Source: CAIVAT01 sp049317265 (GTDB taxonomy: Bacteria > Bacteroidota > Bacteroidia > Bacteroidales > FEN-979). From it: a DNA stretch of 64,000 bases. The notes below the pieces were generated by a model. The model made no database searches. It had not been told where the DNA came from and saw nothing but the letters and a program-made list of their open reading frames with translations. How positions within the stretch are numbered: the stretch's first letter is position 1; every line of letters starts with the position of its first letter. The DNA lies in contig JBMOIP010000017.1 of the NCBI GenBank assembly GCA_049317265.1, positions 17,839-81,838 on the forward strand. Direction: 5' to 3'. Shown here piece by piece: positions 32,993 through 41,714 of the stretch. The position numbers and the translations under genes were made by a program.

Positions 32993-35671
32993 TTAATTAG
33001 GAATCGGGTAGTTCTTTTCAAAGAAGCGAAGATACTGCGGAATATCCTTATTTTTATAAAGTACCGGATAATTCTCAGCAGAAATGACAAAATTGAAATA
33101 CTCCCCTCCGTTTTCAAGTTTCGTAAAGATATACTTGCTGTTGAGAATGCCGATGAAATAGTTCATGGCCGTTTCACTGTTGTCAAAATTGTTTACCGTA
33201 ATCATCTGCCGGCCGGTTTCGAGCAGCAAACTGTTAACCATCAGGTGCTCCAGGTCGTGGAATTTAGAGTTGTAATCCGAAATTTTAATTTTCAGCGCAT
33301 CAACATCAACCAGGTCATCATTTACGACCAGCACGTAGAAATGGAGTGCATTAGGGTCGAAGGTGTAAAGTTTCTTGGAGTTGTCGGCAATGGTAACTGA
33401 ATCTGTGGCAACTGGCTGACCTTTTGAATCTTTTTGGGTTCCAAGGAATGCCAGGACATTTTCGGCCATGGGTTTAACCTTGCTGTAGGGATAGTCTTTG
33501 ATAACTTTATTCATGGCGCTCACGAGTGAATCGACCACTTCGATTTTTCCCAGTGCCAGCGCGCGCAGGTAATCGAATTTTGGCATCAGCAAAGAGTCGT
33601 TTTTGTACTTTACCCGCGCTATGTCGGCGCTGTTGATGACCATGTAATACTGCTGATTTGTGAAGGCCTTATAGGTGTCGTTGTAAAGTTTGGAGGCATC
33701 TGACTGCCTGGCATTGATCTCTTTGTAATAATTCGGATTTACAAGCAGTTTGGCATAATCGCTTGTAGGATAGAGGGTGAGGATCTGGTTCTTGTACTGA
33801 TCACTTTTCGGCTGGTTTTGAAGATGGGCATAAAGCTGACAAAGCTCGTAGGATGTCTGCATCTTGTATTTGTTTCCCGGAAAGCGGTCAAGAAGCGTTT
33901 CAAATGTTTGGGTCGCATTGCCGTAATCCCCAAGGCCTTCAACATAGATAAATCCAGCCTGGTAGTAGGCCTCGATGATCATGTCATTTGAAGCCTGTAC
34001 CTTTTCCTTGGTAAAAGGAATGTCTGGTGTATAATAAGCCCTCTCTTTCGGATTCTTTGATTTTGCCAATCCTTTCTTTCCCCCTTTGGTCGTATCACTG
34101 GCAGCTCCAGCCAGCGTGTCAGTTTTCTGGGGATCGGCAGAAAAACTTGAAACGGTCTTGTCGGTCAGAAACCAGTTGTCTTCGAGTTTACGTTTTCCCC
34201 ATTTACGCATAAAGGTCGAAAACCCGTTGGACAGAATGGTGGGGTTGTAGAAATACCATCGTCCCTCCTTGGACCCTCCCGGCTGTTGATCCTGGTTCAT
34301 CCCTGTCGGTCCGTACAAATTCTGTTGCTCGCGCAGCAACTGCTCCTCCATTTGCTTTTTAATCTCGTCGGCCACAAGTTTGGCAATGATCTGGTCAATG
34401 ATCCTGTTCCGTTGATCCTCCGGCATACTTGCCAGTTTTTGAAGGCTGTCCTGTCGCTGGATAACCTGCAGGTTTTTCACAAGGTCGGTAAGGGTTTGGG
34501 TACGCTTTAATAGTTCCTTATATCCAAGGTAGTCTTTTGGAAGGAACTGCATGGTACTGTCATAATAGGCCTGGGCAACTGTGTAATCTTTTATCCCAAA
34601 GAAGAGATCCGCAAGTTCAAGCGAGGAGATGGCCTTCTGGTAATTGTTTGTCCTGCTTGTTGTGACCGATTTCTTATAATATTCAACGGCAGTGGCTGTA
34701 TCTGAATCCTTCATGGAAATATGGGCAAGCGCGTAATAAATCTGATCCTGGAAGTCCTTGTTTTTGTCGTCCTTCAGCATTTTTGTAAGCTTCTTCACAA
34801 TGAATTCACGGTTTCCGCTTTTGGCATCATAGCATTGTGCAAGGTTAATCTTGGCATTGAACTCCATTTCATAAGATTTTGCATGCTTGATCACATAGGC
34901 GTATTTTTCTGATGCTTCATTCAATTCGCCGTTATACTGGTGAATCTGCCCCAGGATAAACTGGCAGCGGGTCTTCATAACGCCAGAGGGATTCAGCTCC
35001 AGGGCACGGTTCAAATAAGGTACGGCGCCATCATAGTTTTTCTGCATGATGAAAAACTGTCCGTAAGTCAAATTAAGGTCGGTCTCATATTTTTGAGGTG
35101 CATCCCCCTTGTTGATCTTGCTTTGCAGCATGTCGAGCATGGGTTCCGCCCGGTTGAAATCACCTATCTGAATGTTTGACTTTGCCTGCCAGAGCATGGC
35201 TTCGAACTTAATATCGTTGTAGTTGTAGGTCTTGATGACAAACTCAAATGTGCGCCGGGCCATTTGATAGTCCTGCTTATAGAAATAGGACTTGCCAATC
35301 AGCAGGTAACTGTCGTCAATCCATCGCACATATTCGCGGCGGTTGAAGGTCATCGAATGTTTGTTGATCGCCTTGGATGCTTTCTTGATGGCGATGTCGG
35401 CAAATTGGGAAACTTTTGTTGCACCGGCCTTGTCTCCGTAATAAAAAACAGGAAGGATCAGTGCGTAGTTGTCCTTCAATTCTGCCTGCTGTTCCTTGAG
35501 CCCCTGGCGGAGGTTGTCCATTCCGTTCCAGTATACATTATAATGGGCCGTGAGATTGTGGTAGGTCCTGCGGACAAATGTGTTTTTCTTGGTTGAACAG
35601 GCACTAAATAAAAATGAGCCGCATAAAATCAGAATCAATGCGGAGAGTATGTTTTTCTTCGTTGATCTCAA
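32993..35671 (-). CDS. porW: T9SS periplasmic lipoprotein PorW/SprE (TPR protein)
   Basis: An 892-residue lipoprotein required in characterised Bacteroidetes (PorW in Porphyromonas, SprE in Flavobacterium) for type IX secretion. The lipoprotein signal ends in a LFSAC lipobox (Cys about 25). A long array of TPR-type helices follows (SYFYKQDYQMARRTFEFVI, AVPYLNRALELNPSG, ATAVEYYKKSV and others), then a Gln/Lys-rich helix (DEIKKQMEEQLLREQQNLYG), the GRWYFYNPTILSNGFSTFMR segment characteristic of PorW/SprE, and more TPR-like repeats to the C-terminus. First gene of a leftward operon with bactofilin and atpZ. About 5 kb from the porP-gldKLMN locus. Confidence 0.86.
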   Translation of the reverse strand: MRSTKKNILSALILILCGSFLFSACSTKKNTFVRRTYHNLTAHYNVYWNGMDNLRQGLKEQQAELKDNYALILPVFYYGDKAGATKVSQFADIAIKKASKAINKHSMTFNRREYVRWIDDSYLLIGKSYFYKQDYQMARRTFEFVIKTYNYNDIKFEAMLWQAKSNIQIGDFNRAEPMLDMLQSKINKGDAPQKYETDLNLTYGQFFIMQKNYDGAVPYLNRALELNPSGVMKTRCQFILGQIHQYNGELNEASEKYAYVIKHAKSYEMEFNAKINLAQCYDAKSGNREFIVKKLTKMLKDDKNKDFQDQIYYALAHISMKDSDTATAVEYYKKSVTTSRTNNYQKAISSLELADLFFGIKDYTVAQAYYDSTMQFLPKDYLGYKELLKRTQTLTDLVKNLQVIQRQDSLQKLASMPEDQRNRIIDQIIAKLVADEIKKQMEEQLLREQQNLYGPTGMNQDQQPGGSKEGRWYFYNPTILSNGFSTFMRKWGKRKLEDNWFLTDKTVSSFSADPQKTDTLAGAASDTTKGGKKGLAKSKNPKERAYYTPDIPFTKEKVQASNDMIIEAYYQAGFIYVEGLGDYGNATQTFETLLDRFPGNKYKMQTSYELCQLYAHLQNQPKSDQYKNQILTLYPTSDYAKLLVNPNYYKEINARQSDASKLYNDTYKAFTNQQYYMVINSADIARVKYKNDSLLMPKFDYLRALALGKIEVVDSLVSAMNKVIKDYPYSKVKPMAENVLAFLGTQKDSKGQPVATDSVTIADNSKKLYTFDPNALHFYVLVVNDDLVDVDALKIKISDYNSKFHDLEHLMVNSLLLETGRQMITVNNFDNSETAMNYFIGILNSKYIFTKLENGGEYFNFVISAENYPVLYKNKDIPQYLRFFEKNYPIPN

Positions 35672-36014
35672 AACAAAAGATGCATTTAAATAGTAATAAC
35701 TTTAATTCTACAAAAATATTTTAAATTTTTGAATTATCCTGAATCTTTGTGGTTTTGTAAAACAAAACTACAAGGCTTATGCCGTGCTGTACATTCGTGG
35801 CATTGATTGTAAATCCAAGGCACATCTCCCCGGTGGTTGGGATAACGATTATTAACGGAGCAAAATTACCCCTTCATTCAGCTACTGCGGGGCGGGCAAA
35901 GTTATGATTTATGGGACCGAATCCGCTGTTCAGCCGAACCGGTAACTGTTGCCGGGTTGTGTGGTCGCATAATTTTCCGATATTTGCAGCGTTTTCAGGA
36001 ACAGATTGTGATAC
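35672..36014. other. 343-bp divergent intergenic region (sprE / M23 peptidase)
   Basis: The only gap over 300 bp. It holds an inverted repeat at 35747-35773 and two minus-strand TAnnTTTG matches (TAATTTTG at 35861-35868 and TAACTTTG at 35897-35904) that could drive sprE with a leader of about 190-220 nt. No convincing element was found for the M23 gene, only an imperfect ATATTTG about 30 bp before it. No ORF or RNA gene was recognised. Confidence 0.6.
35747..35773. repeat. Inverted repeat in the sprE upstream region
   Basis: Arms TTGTGGTTTTGT (35747-35758) and ACAAAACTACAA (35762-35773) flank an AAA loop; 11 of 12 positions pair exactly and the last is a G-T pair on one strand. It would lie in the sprE leader if transcription starts near 35860-35900. 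Confidence 0.7.
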
Positions 36015-36908
36015 ATGGCTTTGGAGAAAACAGACAGGAAAAAGAGAAAATGGACTGAAAGATGGCGTATTAAATACCGCCTTGTTTTCATGACAGATGA
36101 TACCCTGGAGGAACGGTTTACCTTCAGGCTTTCAAGGATGAACGTATTTATTGCCCTTGGAACACTGGTCATCATCCTGATCTTTCTGACCAGTTTCCTG
36201 ATTGCATTTACCCCACTGAGAGAGTACATCCCTGGTTATACCAATGTCGGATTAACCAAAAGGCTCTACAAACTTCAGATGAAAACAGATTCAATTGAAC
36301 GTGCACTTGTTGCAAAAGAGCAGTTTGTGGGGAATCTCCGCGACATCATCAATGGAAAAGATTTGACCGAAGATAAGCCCCTTACGGGAAGCGATACCGT
36401 TAAACGGTATGGTAATGTTAAAATAAAACGATCTGCTGAGGATTCCCTGTTGCGAATGGAGATTGAAAACCAGAACAAATATAATTTATATAAGATTGAA
36501 TCGGGTGAGAGTGCCGGCCAGCGTAAAGCTTCCATAGGCGGCGTTCTCTTCTTTACCCCTTTAAAAGGCATCATCACCAATCATTACGACCCTGCGCAGA
36601 AACATTATGGGGTGGATATTGTTGCCAAACAGAATGAAGCGGTTAAAGCTGTGCTCGACGGAACGGTGATATTAAGCAACTGGACTCTGGAAACAGGTTA
36701 TGTGATTGCAGTTCAGCATTCAAGGAACATCGTTTCGCTATATAAACACAACTCGGCCATCCTCAAAAAGGTAGGCGATTATGTGAGGGCTGGCGAACCC
36801 ATTGCCATTGTTGGTGAAACCGGCGAACTCATTACCGGGCCTCACTTGCATTTTGAGCTTTGGAATGATGGCAATCCTGTTGACCCCAAAGAGTATATCA
36901 CCTTCTAA
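36015..36908 (+). CDS. M23 family metallopeptidase, membrane-anchored
   Basis: Cell-wall hydrolase or hydrolase activator of 297 residues. A basic cytosolic N-terminus (about 1-40) precedes one membrane helix (NVFIALGTLVIILIFLTSFLIAF), a coiled stretch, and a C-terminal peptidase_M23 domain (about 178-297). The zinc site is readable: HYGVD (first His and Asp) and HLHFEL (second His pair), with GPHLHFELWNDGNPVDP in the usual place. Both zinc motifs are intact, so catalysis is possible. Its stop overlaps the dxr start by one base (TAATG). Confidence 0.9.
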   Translation: MALEKTDRKKRKWTERWRIKYRLVFMTDDTLEERFTFRLSRMNVFIALGTLVIILIFLTSFLIAFTPLREYIPGYTNVGLTKRLYKLQMKTDSIERALVAKEQFVGNLRDIINGKDLTEDKPLTGSDTVKRYGNVKIKRSAEDSLLRMEIENQNKYNLYKIESGESAGQRKASIGGVLFFTPLKGIITNHYDPAQKHYGVDIVAKQNEAVKAVLDGTVILSNWTLETGYVIAVQHSRNIVSLYKHNSAILKKVGDYVRAGEPIAIVGETGELITGPHLHFELWNDGNPVDPKEYITF

Positions 36909-38092
36909 TGCAACCACCTGTCCAGTTGAAAAAAAACCTCGCAATATTAGGATCCACAGGGAGCATTGGAACCCAGGCGCTGGAAGTGGTCCGTGATCAT
37001 CCGGATCTGTTTGGCGTAGAGGTTCTGACAGCCCAGGGGAATTGTGACCTCCTCATCGCCCAGGCAAAGGAGTTTATCCCCAATGCAGTGGTGATCGGAA
37101 AAGAAAATTGCTATACAAAGGTATCAGAGGCTCTGAAAGATCTGCCTGTCAAAGTCTTTGCAGGACAGGAGTCCATCGCGCAAATTGTTGAAATGGAGGG
37201 CATTGGCCTGGTAATTACAGCATTGGTTGGCTATGCCGGGTTGAAGCCCACACTCAATGCGATCAAGGCAGGAAAGCACATCGCCCTCGCAAATAAGGAG
37301 ACCCTGGTTGTAGCCGGCGATCTTGTCATGGAGGAGGCCCGTCGCAACAAGGTAATGATCCTGCCGGTCGATTCAGAACACTCGGCCATCTTTCAATGCC
37401 TGGCCGGAGAGTTGCCTGCATCAGTTGAGAAAATTTATCTCACGGCTTCCGGCGGTCCCTTCTTCGGGAAAACCAGGGAGGAACTTTCCATAATAACCAG
37501 GGAGGCCGCCTTGAAGCATCCTAACTGGAAAATGGGAGACAAGATCACCATCGATTCAGCCTCCATGATGAACAAGGGATTGGAGGTCATTGAAGCACGC
37601 TGGCTTTTTAACCTTCAGCCGGAACAGATTGATGTGATCATTCACCCGCAGTCTGTGATCCATTCCATGGTTCAGTTCATAGATGGCTCCATGAAAGCAC
37701 AGATGGGGCTGCCAGACATGAAACTGCCTATTCTTTATGCACTTACCTTTCCGCAAAGGGTAGCGTCAGCCCTTCCCCGGTTCAATTTTACCGATTACCC
37801 GGTGTTGACGTTTACACCACCCGACACTGCCGTTTTCAGGAACCTGGCGCTGGCTTATGATGCCCTCCGGCAGGGAGGAAACATGCCATGTATCCTGAAT
37901 GCAGCCAATGAGGCTGCGGTTGCTGCATTTCTGAGTGAGCGCATCGGGTTTGCCTGTATCCCTGAGATTGTTGAACACTGTATGAGAACAGGGTTCTTTA
38001 TCGATCACCCCGGGTATGATGATTATGTTGGAACCCATCGGGAAACCATGGCAAGGGCTAACGAATATATCTTAAATTTGAAAAAGTACTAA
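36908..38092 (+). CDS. dxr: 1-deoxy-D-xylulose-5-phosphate reductoisomerase
   Basis: Second step of the MEP isoprenoid pathway (NADPH-dependent formation of MEP). The 394 residues show the NADPH motif GSTGSIGTQALEVV, the LANKETLVVAG segment, the metal-binding DSEHSAIFQCL and the SGGPF and IDSASMMNKGLEVIEARWLF active-site segments. It starts within the stop codon of the M23 gene and is 21 bp before rseP; the M23-dxr-rseP order makes one operon likely. Confidence 0.95.
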   Translation: MQPPVQLKKNLAILGSTGSIGTQALEVVRDHPDLFGVEVLTAQGNCDLLIAQAKEFIPNAVVIGKENCYTKVSEALKDLPVKVFAGQESIAQIVEMEGIGLVITALVGYAGLKPTLNAIKAGKHIALANKETLVVAGDLVMEEARRNKVMILPVDSEHSAIFQCLAGELPASVEKIYLTASGGPFFGKTREELSIITREAALKHPNWKMGDKITIDSASMMNKGLEVIEARWLFNLQPEQIDVIIHPQSVIHSMVQFIDGSMKAQMGLPDMKLPILYALTFPQRVASALPRFNFTDYPVLTFTPPDTAVFRNLALAYDALRQGGNMPCILNAANEAAVAAFLSERIGFACIPEIVEHCMRTGFFIDHPGYDDYVGTHRETMARANEYILNLKKY

Positions 38093-38113
38093 TTTGTAAT
38101 TTTTGAACACCAC

Positions 38114-39436
38114 ATGGAAATCGTAATAAAAATCATCCAGTTACTGCTCAGTTTGTCTATCCTCGTGATTTTTCATGAGTTTGGACATTTCATTGCCGCT
38201 CGCGTATTTAAAATCCGGGTTGAAAAGTTCTACCTCTTTTTTGATCCGTGGTTTTCATTATTCAAATTTAAAAAGGGAGATACGGAGTATGGTATCGGCT
38301 GGGTTCCGCTGGGAGGGTATGTGAAAATTTCCGGCATGATTGATGAATCGATGGACAAGGAGCAGATGAAACTGCCTCCCCAGCCCTGGGAACTCCGTTC
38401 CAAACCGGCATGGCAGCGGCTGATCGTCATGCTGGGCGGTGTTACTGTCAATATTTTGCTGGCAATTGCCATTTATGTGATTATGCTTGCCGTATGGGGA
38501 GAGCAATATCTTCCCACTTCCGAGGTGAAGTACGGAATATCCGTTGATTCGCTAGGAAGCCAGATGGGCCTGCGTAACGGAGATTTTATTGTTTCGGTCG
38601 ATAACAAGGTGGTAGAAGATTTTGCTGCCATTCCGAAAACAATTATACTTGAAGAGGCTAAATCCATCCAGGTTATGCGTGATGGCCAGGAGGTGAACAT
38701 TGATATCCCTGCTGGTTTCATTGGAAGGCTTATCAAACAGAAGTCCCCCGATTTCCTGGCTTTCAGGTTCCCGTTCGAAGCAGCGAAATTTACCGTCGGA
38801 TCTCCTGCCGAGGCTGCCGGCATGAAGGTCAATGACAAGATCATTGGCCTCAACGATACACTGAAGGCCTATTTTGACGAATTCAGGGCCTCCCTGCAAA
38901 AGCATAAAAATAAGACGGTAAAAGTGATGGTGCTTCGGGGAAATGACACACTTCGCCTTGCTGTCAATGTCCCGGCAGCCGGATTAATCGGAGTTTATCC
39001 CAAAGGCCCCGCAGCCTATTTTAAATTCAAGGAAAAGAGTTATAATATAGCCACTGCCATACCGGCAGGTGTAGTGAAGACCTTCGACCAGGCCGGCAAT
39101 TATATTAAGTCGATCAAACTTTTATTTTCACAGGACAAGGCTTATGAATCCGTCGGTGGATTCATCACCATTGGCAACATATTCCCATCCACCTGGGATT
39201 GGGGAGCATTCTGGTCGTTAACCGCTTTCCTGTCAATCATGCTGGCCATTCTGAATATCCTGCCGATACCGGCCCTTGATGGCGGACATGTTATGTTTCT
39301 GCTTTATGAGATCATTTTCAGGCGCAAGCCCAGTGACAAGTTCATGGAATATGCCCAGATTGTCGGAATGGTCATCCTGTTCGGTCTGCTGATTTTTGCA
39401 AACGGTCAGGATATTCTGAAGTTGTTCAGGCATTGA
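38114..39436 (+). CDS. rseP: RIP zinc metalloprotease RseP (site-2 protease family)
   Basis: Intramembrane protease that cleaves transmembrane segments, classically of anti-sigma factors or signal-peptide remnants. The 440 residues have the zinc motif HEFGH (H21, E22, H25) in the first helix, FYLFFDPWFSLFKFKKGDTE typical of Bacteroidetes members, the GGYVKISGM segment, a central pair of PDZ-like regions, and the third zinc ligand in PALDGGHVMF near the C-terminus, with four membrane helices. It could act on the two anti-sigma-like proteins at 12373 and 16162, but that is only inference. An octamer repeat array starts 7 bp after the stop. Confidence 0.94.
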   Translation: MEIVIKIIQLLLSLSILVIFHEFGHFIAARVFKIRVEKFYLFFDPWFSLFKFKKGDTEYGIGWVPLGGYVKISGMIDESMDKEQMKLPPQPWELRSKPAWQRLIVMLGGVTVNILLAIAIYVIMLAVWGEQYLPTSEVKYGISVDSLGSQMGLRNGDFIVSVDNKVVEDFAAIPKTIILEEAKSIQVMRDGQEVNIDIPAGFIGRLIKQKSPDFLAFRFPFEAAKFTVGSPAEAAGMKVNDKIIGLNDTLKAYFDEFRASLQKHKNKTVKVMVLRGNDTLRLAVNVPAAGLIGVYPKGPAAYFKFKEKSYNIATAIPAGVVKTFDQAGNYIKSIKLLFSQDKAYESVGGFITIGNIFPSTWDWGAFWSLTAFLSIMLAILNILPIPALDGGHVMFLLYEIIFRRKPSDKFMEYAQIVGMVILFGLLIFANGQDILKLFRH

Positions 39437-39442
39437 TGGCAG

Positions 39443-39506
39443 GGTAAACAGGTAAACAGGTAAACTGGTGAACTGGTAAACTGGTAAACTGGGCTACTCG
39501 GATACT
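39443..39506. repeat. Octamer tandem repeat, 6 clear plus 2 degenerate units (GGTAAACT)
   Basis: GGTAAACA twice, GGTAAACT, GGTGAACT, GGTAAACT twice (39443-39490), then degenerate GGGCTACT and CGGATACT in the same 8-bp phase to 39506. The degenerate part contains the stop (39494-39496) and last codons of the convergent YitT gene. Confidence 0.85.
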
Positions 39507-40390
39507 TTTTCCTTGAGGGATTTGAAGCCTTCGCCAAGGATCTCTGTAGCATCTGTTACGGTGAGGAAAGCACTCGGGTCAATTTCATGGATGTACTCCT
39601 CCAGCATGCCCAGTTCTCGTCGGCTGACTACAGTGAATATGATTCGTTTTTCGGCCATGTTGTACATCCCTTTACCATCAATGATCGTTCCGCCACGGTC
39701 GAGATTCGTGAGTATTTTGTTCCGGATCTCTTCATGTTTGTCGGAGATGATGAACAGGCTTTTGTCGTGACTCACCCCTTCAAGTACCACATCGATTACT
39801 TTTCCGGTTATAAAGATCACAATCCAGGAGTAAAGAGGGATTTTCCAGTCACGGAAAACGAGCAGCCCAATGAGTACAATGGCCGAATCGACATAAATCA
39901 TGAGGATTCCCAGTGGAAGCCGTGTGTATTTTGCAATGATCATGGCAATGATATCACTGCCACCAGAGGTGGCCTTGGCTTTAAAGATGAGACCGAGCCC
40001 CAGGCCGGCCAGCACTCCGCCAAAAATGGATGATAACAAGGCATCTCCCTTTACCAGCGGTTCAAAACCCCAGAAAAAAGTGAGCACATCTGTAAACAGG
40101 GCGGTAAGTGAAAATCCAACAACGGTTTTCATGCCGAACTTCGGGCCAAGGAATTTTATTCCCACAATGGTGAGCGGTATATCAAAACATAGCGCTACCA
40201 GTCCTACCGGGGTGCCAAGCAGATAGTGCATCACAATGGAAATACCGTAAACCCCGCCGGGTACTATCTTATATGGTGTGATGAATAAAACAAAACTGGT
40301 GGCCAGGATTGCTGCACCGAAGGTAATAAGGGTATAGGATAAAAACCACTTGCGTGTAAAGGGTTTTTCCTTGATAAGAAATAAAGACAT
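39494..40390 (-). CDS. YitT family membrane protein (DUF161 + DUF2179)
   Basis: A 298-residue membrane protein with five to six helices in the N-terminal two thirds (for example FLSYTLITFGAAILATSFVL, DIPLTIVGIKFLG, ASGGSD-type loop: TSGGSDIIAMI) and a soluble C-terminal DUF2179 domain (FIISDKHEEIRNKILTNLDR...IIFTVVSRREL). Function unproven; family members are annotated as possible transporters. The frame opens at 40447, but a -7 element at 40426-40433 puts transcription after that codon, so 40390 (MSLFLIKEKPF) is used. The last codons lie in an octamer repeat. Confidence 0.88.
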   Translation of the reverse strand: MSLFLIKEKPFTRKWFLSYTLITFGAAILATSFVLFITPYKIVPGGVYGISIVMHYLLGTPVGLVALCFDIPLTIVGIKFLGPKFGMKTVVGFSLTALFTDVLTFFWGFEPLVKGDALLSSIFGGVLAGLGLGLIFKAKATSGGSDIIAMIIAKYTRLPLGILMIYVDSAIVLIGLLVFRDWKIPLYSWIVIFITGKVIDVVLEGVSHDKSLFIISDKHEEIRNKILTNLDRGGTIIDGKGMYNMAEKRIIFTVVSRRELGMLEEYIHEIDPSAFLTVTDATEILGEGFKSLKEKVSE

Positions 40391-40425
40391 GGCGGTTTGT
40401 ATTAGGTTATGAAGTTTCGAGGGTG

Positions 40426-40433
40426 CAAAGATA
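40426..40433 (-). promoter_or_regulatory. Candidate -7 element (TATCTTTG) for the YitT gene; decides the start
   Basis: Minus-strand TAnnTTTG; predicted transcription start near 40422 rules out the in-frame start at 40447 and gives a leader of about 32 nt to 40390. Confidence 0.48.
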
Positions 40434-40566
40434 TTCGATTGTAACACAATGTAAGCAAGGTTTATGCGTTACTGGTAGTAACATTTCATCAACACTTATA
40501 ACAGGTTGAACGGATAGATCAATTCAACGATACACATAATTTGACACAGTTTAAATTGGCTTGGTG

Positions 40567-41613
40567 ATGGCGGTAGTAACAAAAAAAACTGTACTTTTAT
40601 CCCGTTTTTCAGTTGAACCTAACAATCAGTTATTGACATTGCGTACATTTTTGTATCCTAATAAGCTTATAATAAGATTTTTATGCCTCCTTTTTGTACT
40701 AGTGGTACAATCGGGAGTTTCTGTGTATTCCCAGCAACCTACCCTCATCACCCACTACATGTTCACCAACATGGCAACAAATCCTGCGTTTGCCGGCGGT
40801 AGCGGTGGAATAAATCTTACGGGACTGGTTCGCCAGCAGTGGATCGGGTGGAAAGACGGAGACGGGGTTAAGTCTGCCCCTCAAACTTTCATGCTGACTG
40901 TTGACTCTCCTGTGCGAAAACTGCATGGAGGCCTGGGAGGATCAATTTCCCAGGACCAGATCGGCGCCTTCAAGAACATTGTGATGAAGCTGGGCTATGC
41001 CTATAAAATGGAACTCTGGTCGGGAGACATATCGTTTGGAATACAGGGATGTTTGTCGAACATCAGCTATGATGGTTCAAAATTTAATCCCATTGAGGAC
41101 AATGACCCTGTGCTGAGCCAGCAGGATGGTAAGAAGAGTGATATGCTGATCGACATGGGCCTGGGAGTGTTTTACAAAGTTCCGGACAGATATTATGTTG
41201 GGTTATCTGCGGAAAATGTGTTGCAGACAAAGGGCAAAAAGACTTCCTACCAGTTGCGCCGGACCTATTATTTAAATGGTGGTTACCAGTGGACTTTGCC
41301 AAACCATCCTGCTTTTGAGTTGCGCCCGTCTGCCCAGTTCATGTATGATGGGGCTGTATTTCAACTCAATGCAAGCGCATTGGTTATGTACAATAATAAA
41401 ATATACGGAGGACTCGGCTATCGCCTGCAGGATGCAGTATCAGTACTCGCCGGTGTAGTGATTAAAGGACTTCAGATTGGGGTGGCATATGACATAAGTA
41501 CCTCTGCATTAAGAAAGTACAATAGTGGAGGACTTGAGATCATGGTAAATTATTGCTTTAAAATTGACACTGATAAATTCAGGAAAAGTTACAGGAATAC
41601 ACGTTTCTTATAA
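40567..41613 (+). CDS. porP: PorP/SprF family T9SS outer membrane protein
   Basis: A 348-residue outer-membrane protein of the PorP/SprF family. The family start is clear: YSQQPTLITHYMFTNMATNPAFAGG, then GLVRQQWIGWKDGDG and alternating barrel strands to NYCFKID. Hydrophobic signal sequence lies at LIIRFLCLLFVLVVQSGVSVYS, but it is preceded by about 35 polar residues if the only upstream ATG (40567) is used; an internal TTG (40633 or 40639) would give a normal signal peptide, so the start is uncertain. First gene of porP-gldK-gldL-gldM-gldN, the T9SS core order. Confidence 0.87.
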   Translation: MAVVTKKTVLLSRFSVEPNNQLLTLRTFLYPNKLIIRFLCLLFVLVVQSGVSVYSQQPTLITHYMFTNMATNPAFAGGSGGINLTGLVRQQWIGWKDGDGVKSAPQTFMLTVDSPVRKLHGGLGGSISQDQIGAFKNIVMKLGYAYKMELWSGDISFGIQGCLSNISYDGSKFNPIEDNDPVLSQQDGKKSDMLIDMGLGVFYKVPDRYYVGLSAENVLQTKGKKTSYQLRRTYYLNGGYQWTLPNHPAFELRPSAQFMYDGAVFQLNASALVMYNNKIYGGLGYRLQDAVSVLAGVVIKGLQIGVAYDISTSALRKYNSGGLEIMVNYCFKIDTDKFRKSYRNTRFL

Positions 41614-41624
41614 AATAAAAAGAG

Positions 41625-41632
41625 TAAATTTG
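41625..41632 (+). promoter_or_regulatory. Candidate -7 element (TAAATTTG) for gldKLMN
   Basis: Exact TAnnTTTG 11 bp after the porP stop and 82 bp before gldK, suggesting gldKLMN can be expressed apart from porP. The -33 element is weak. Confidence 0.4.
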
Positions 41633-41714
41633 CCGTTTTGTATTGAAAAAGTGAACATTATCATAATAAAGCTCAATACGTAGCGTTATTTTTCATCTAA
41701 TAATCAGCCAGAAA

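Noticed and set aside
40699..40716. TTGTAC-N5-GTACAA inverted repeat near the porP signal region
   Set aside because: Short arms inside a coding sequence; likely chance, and no regulator is adjacent.
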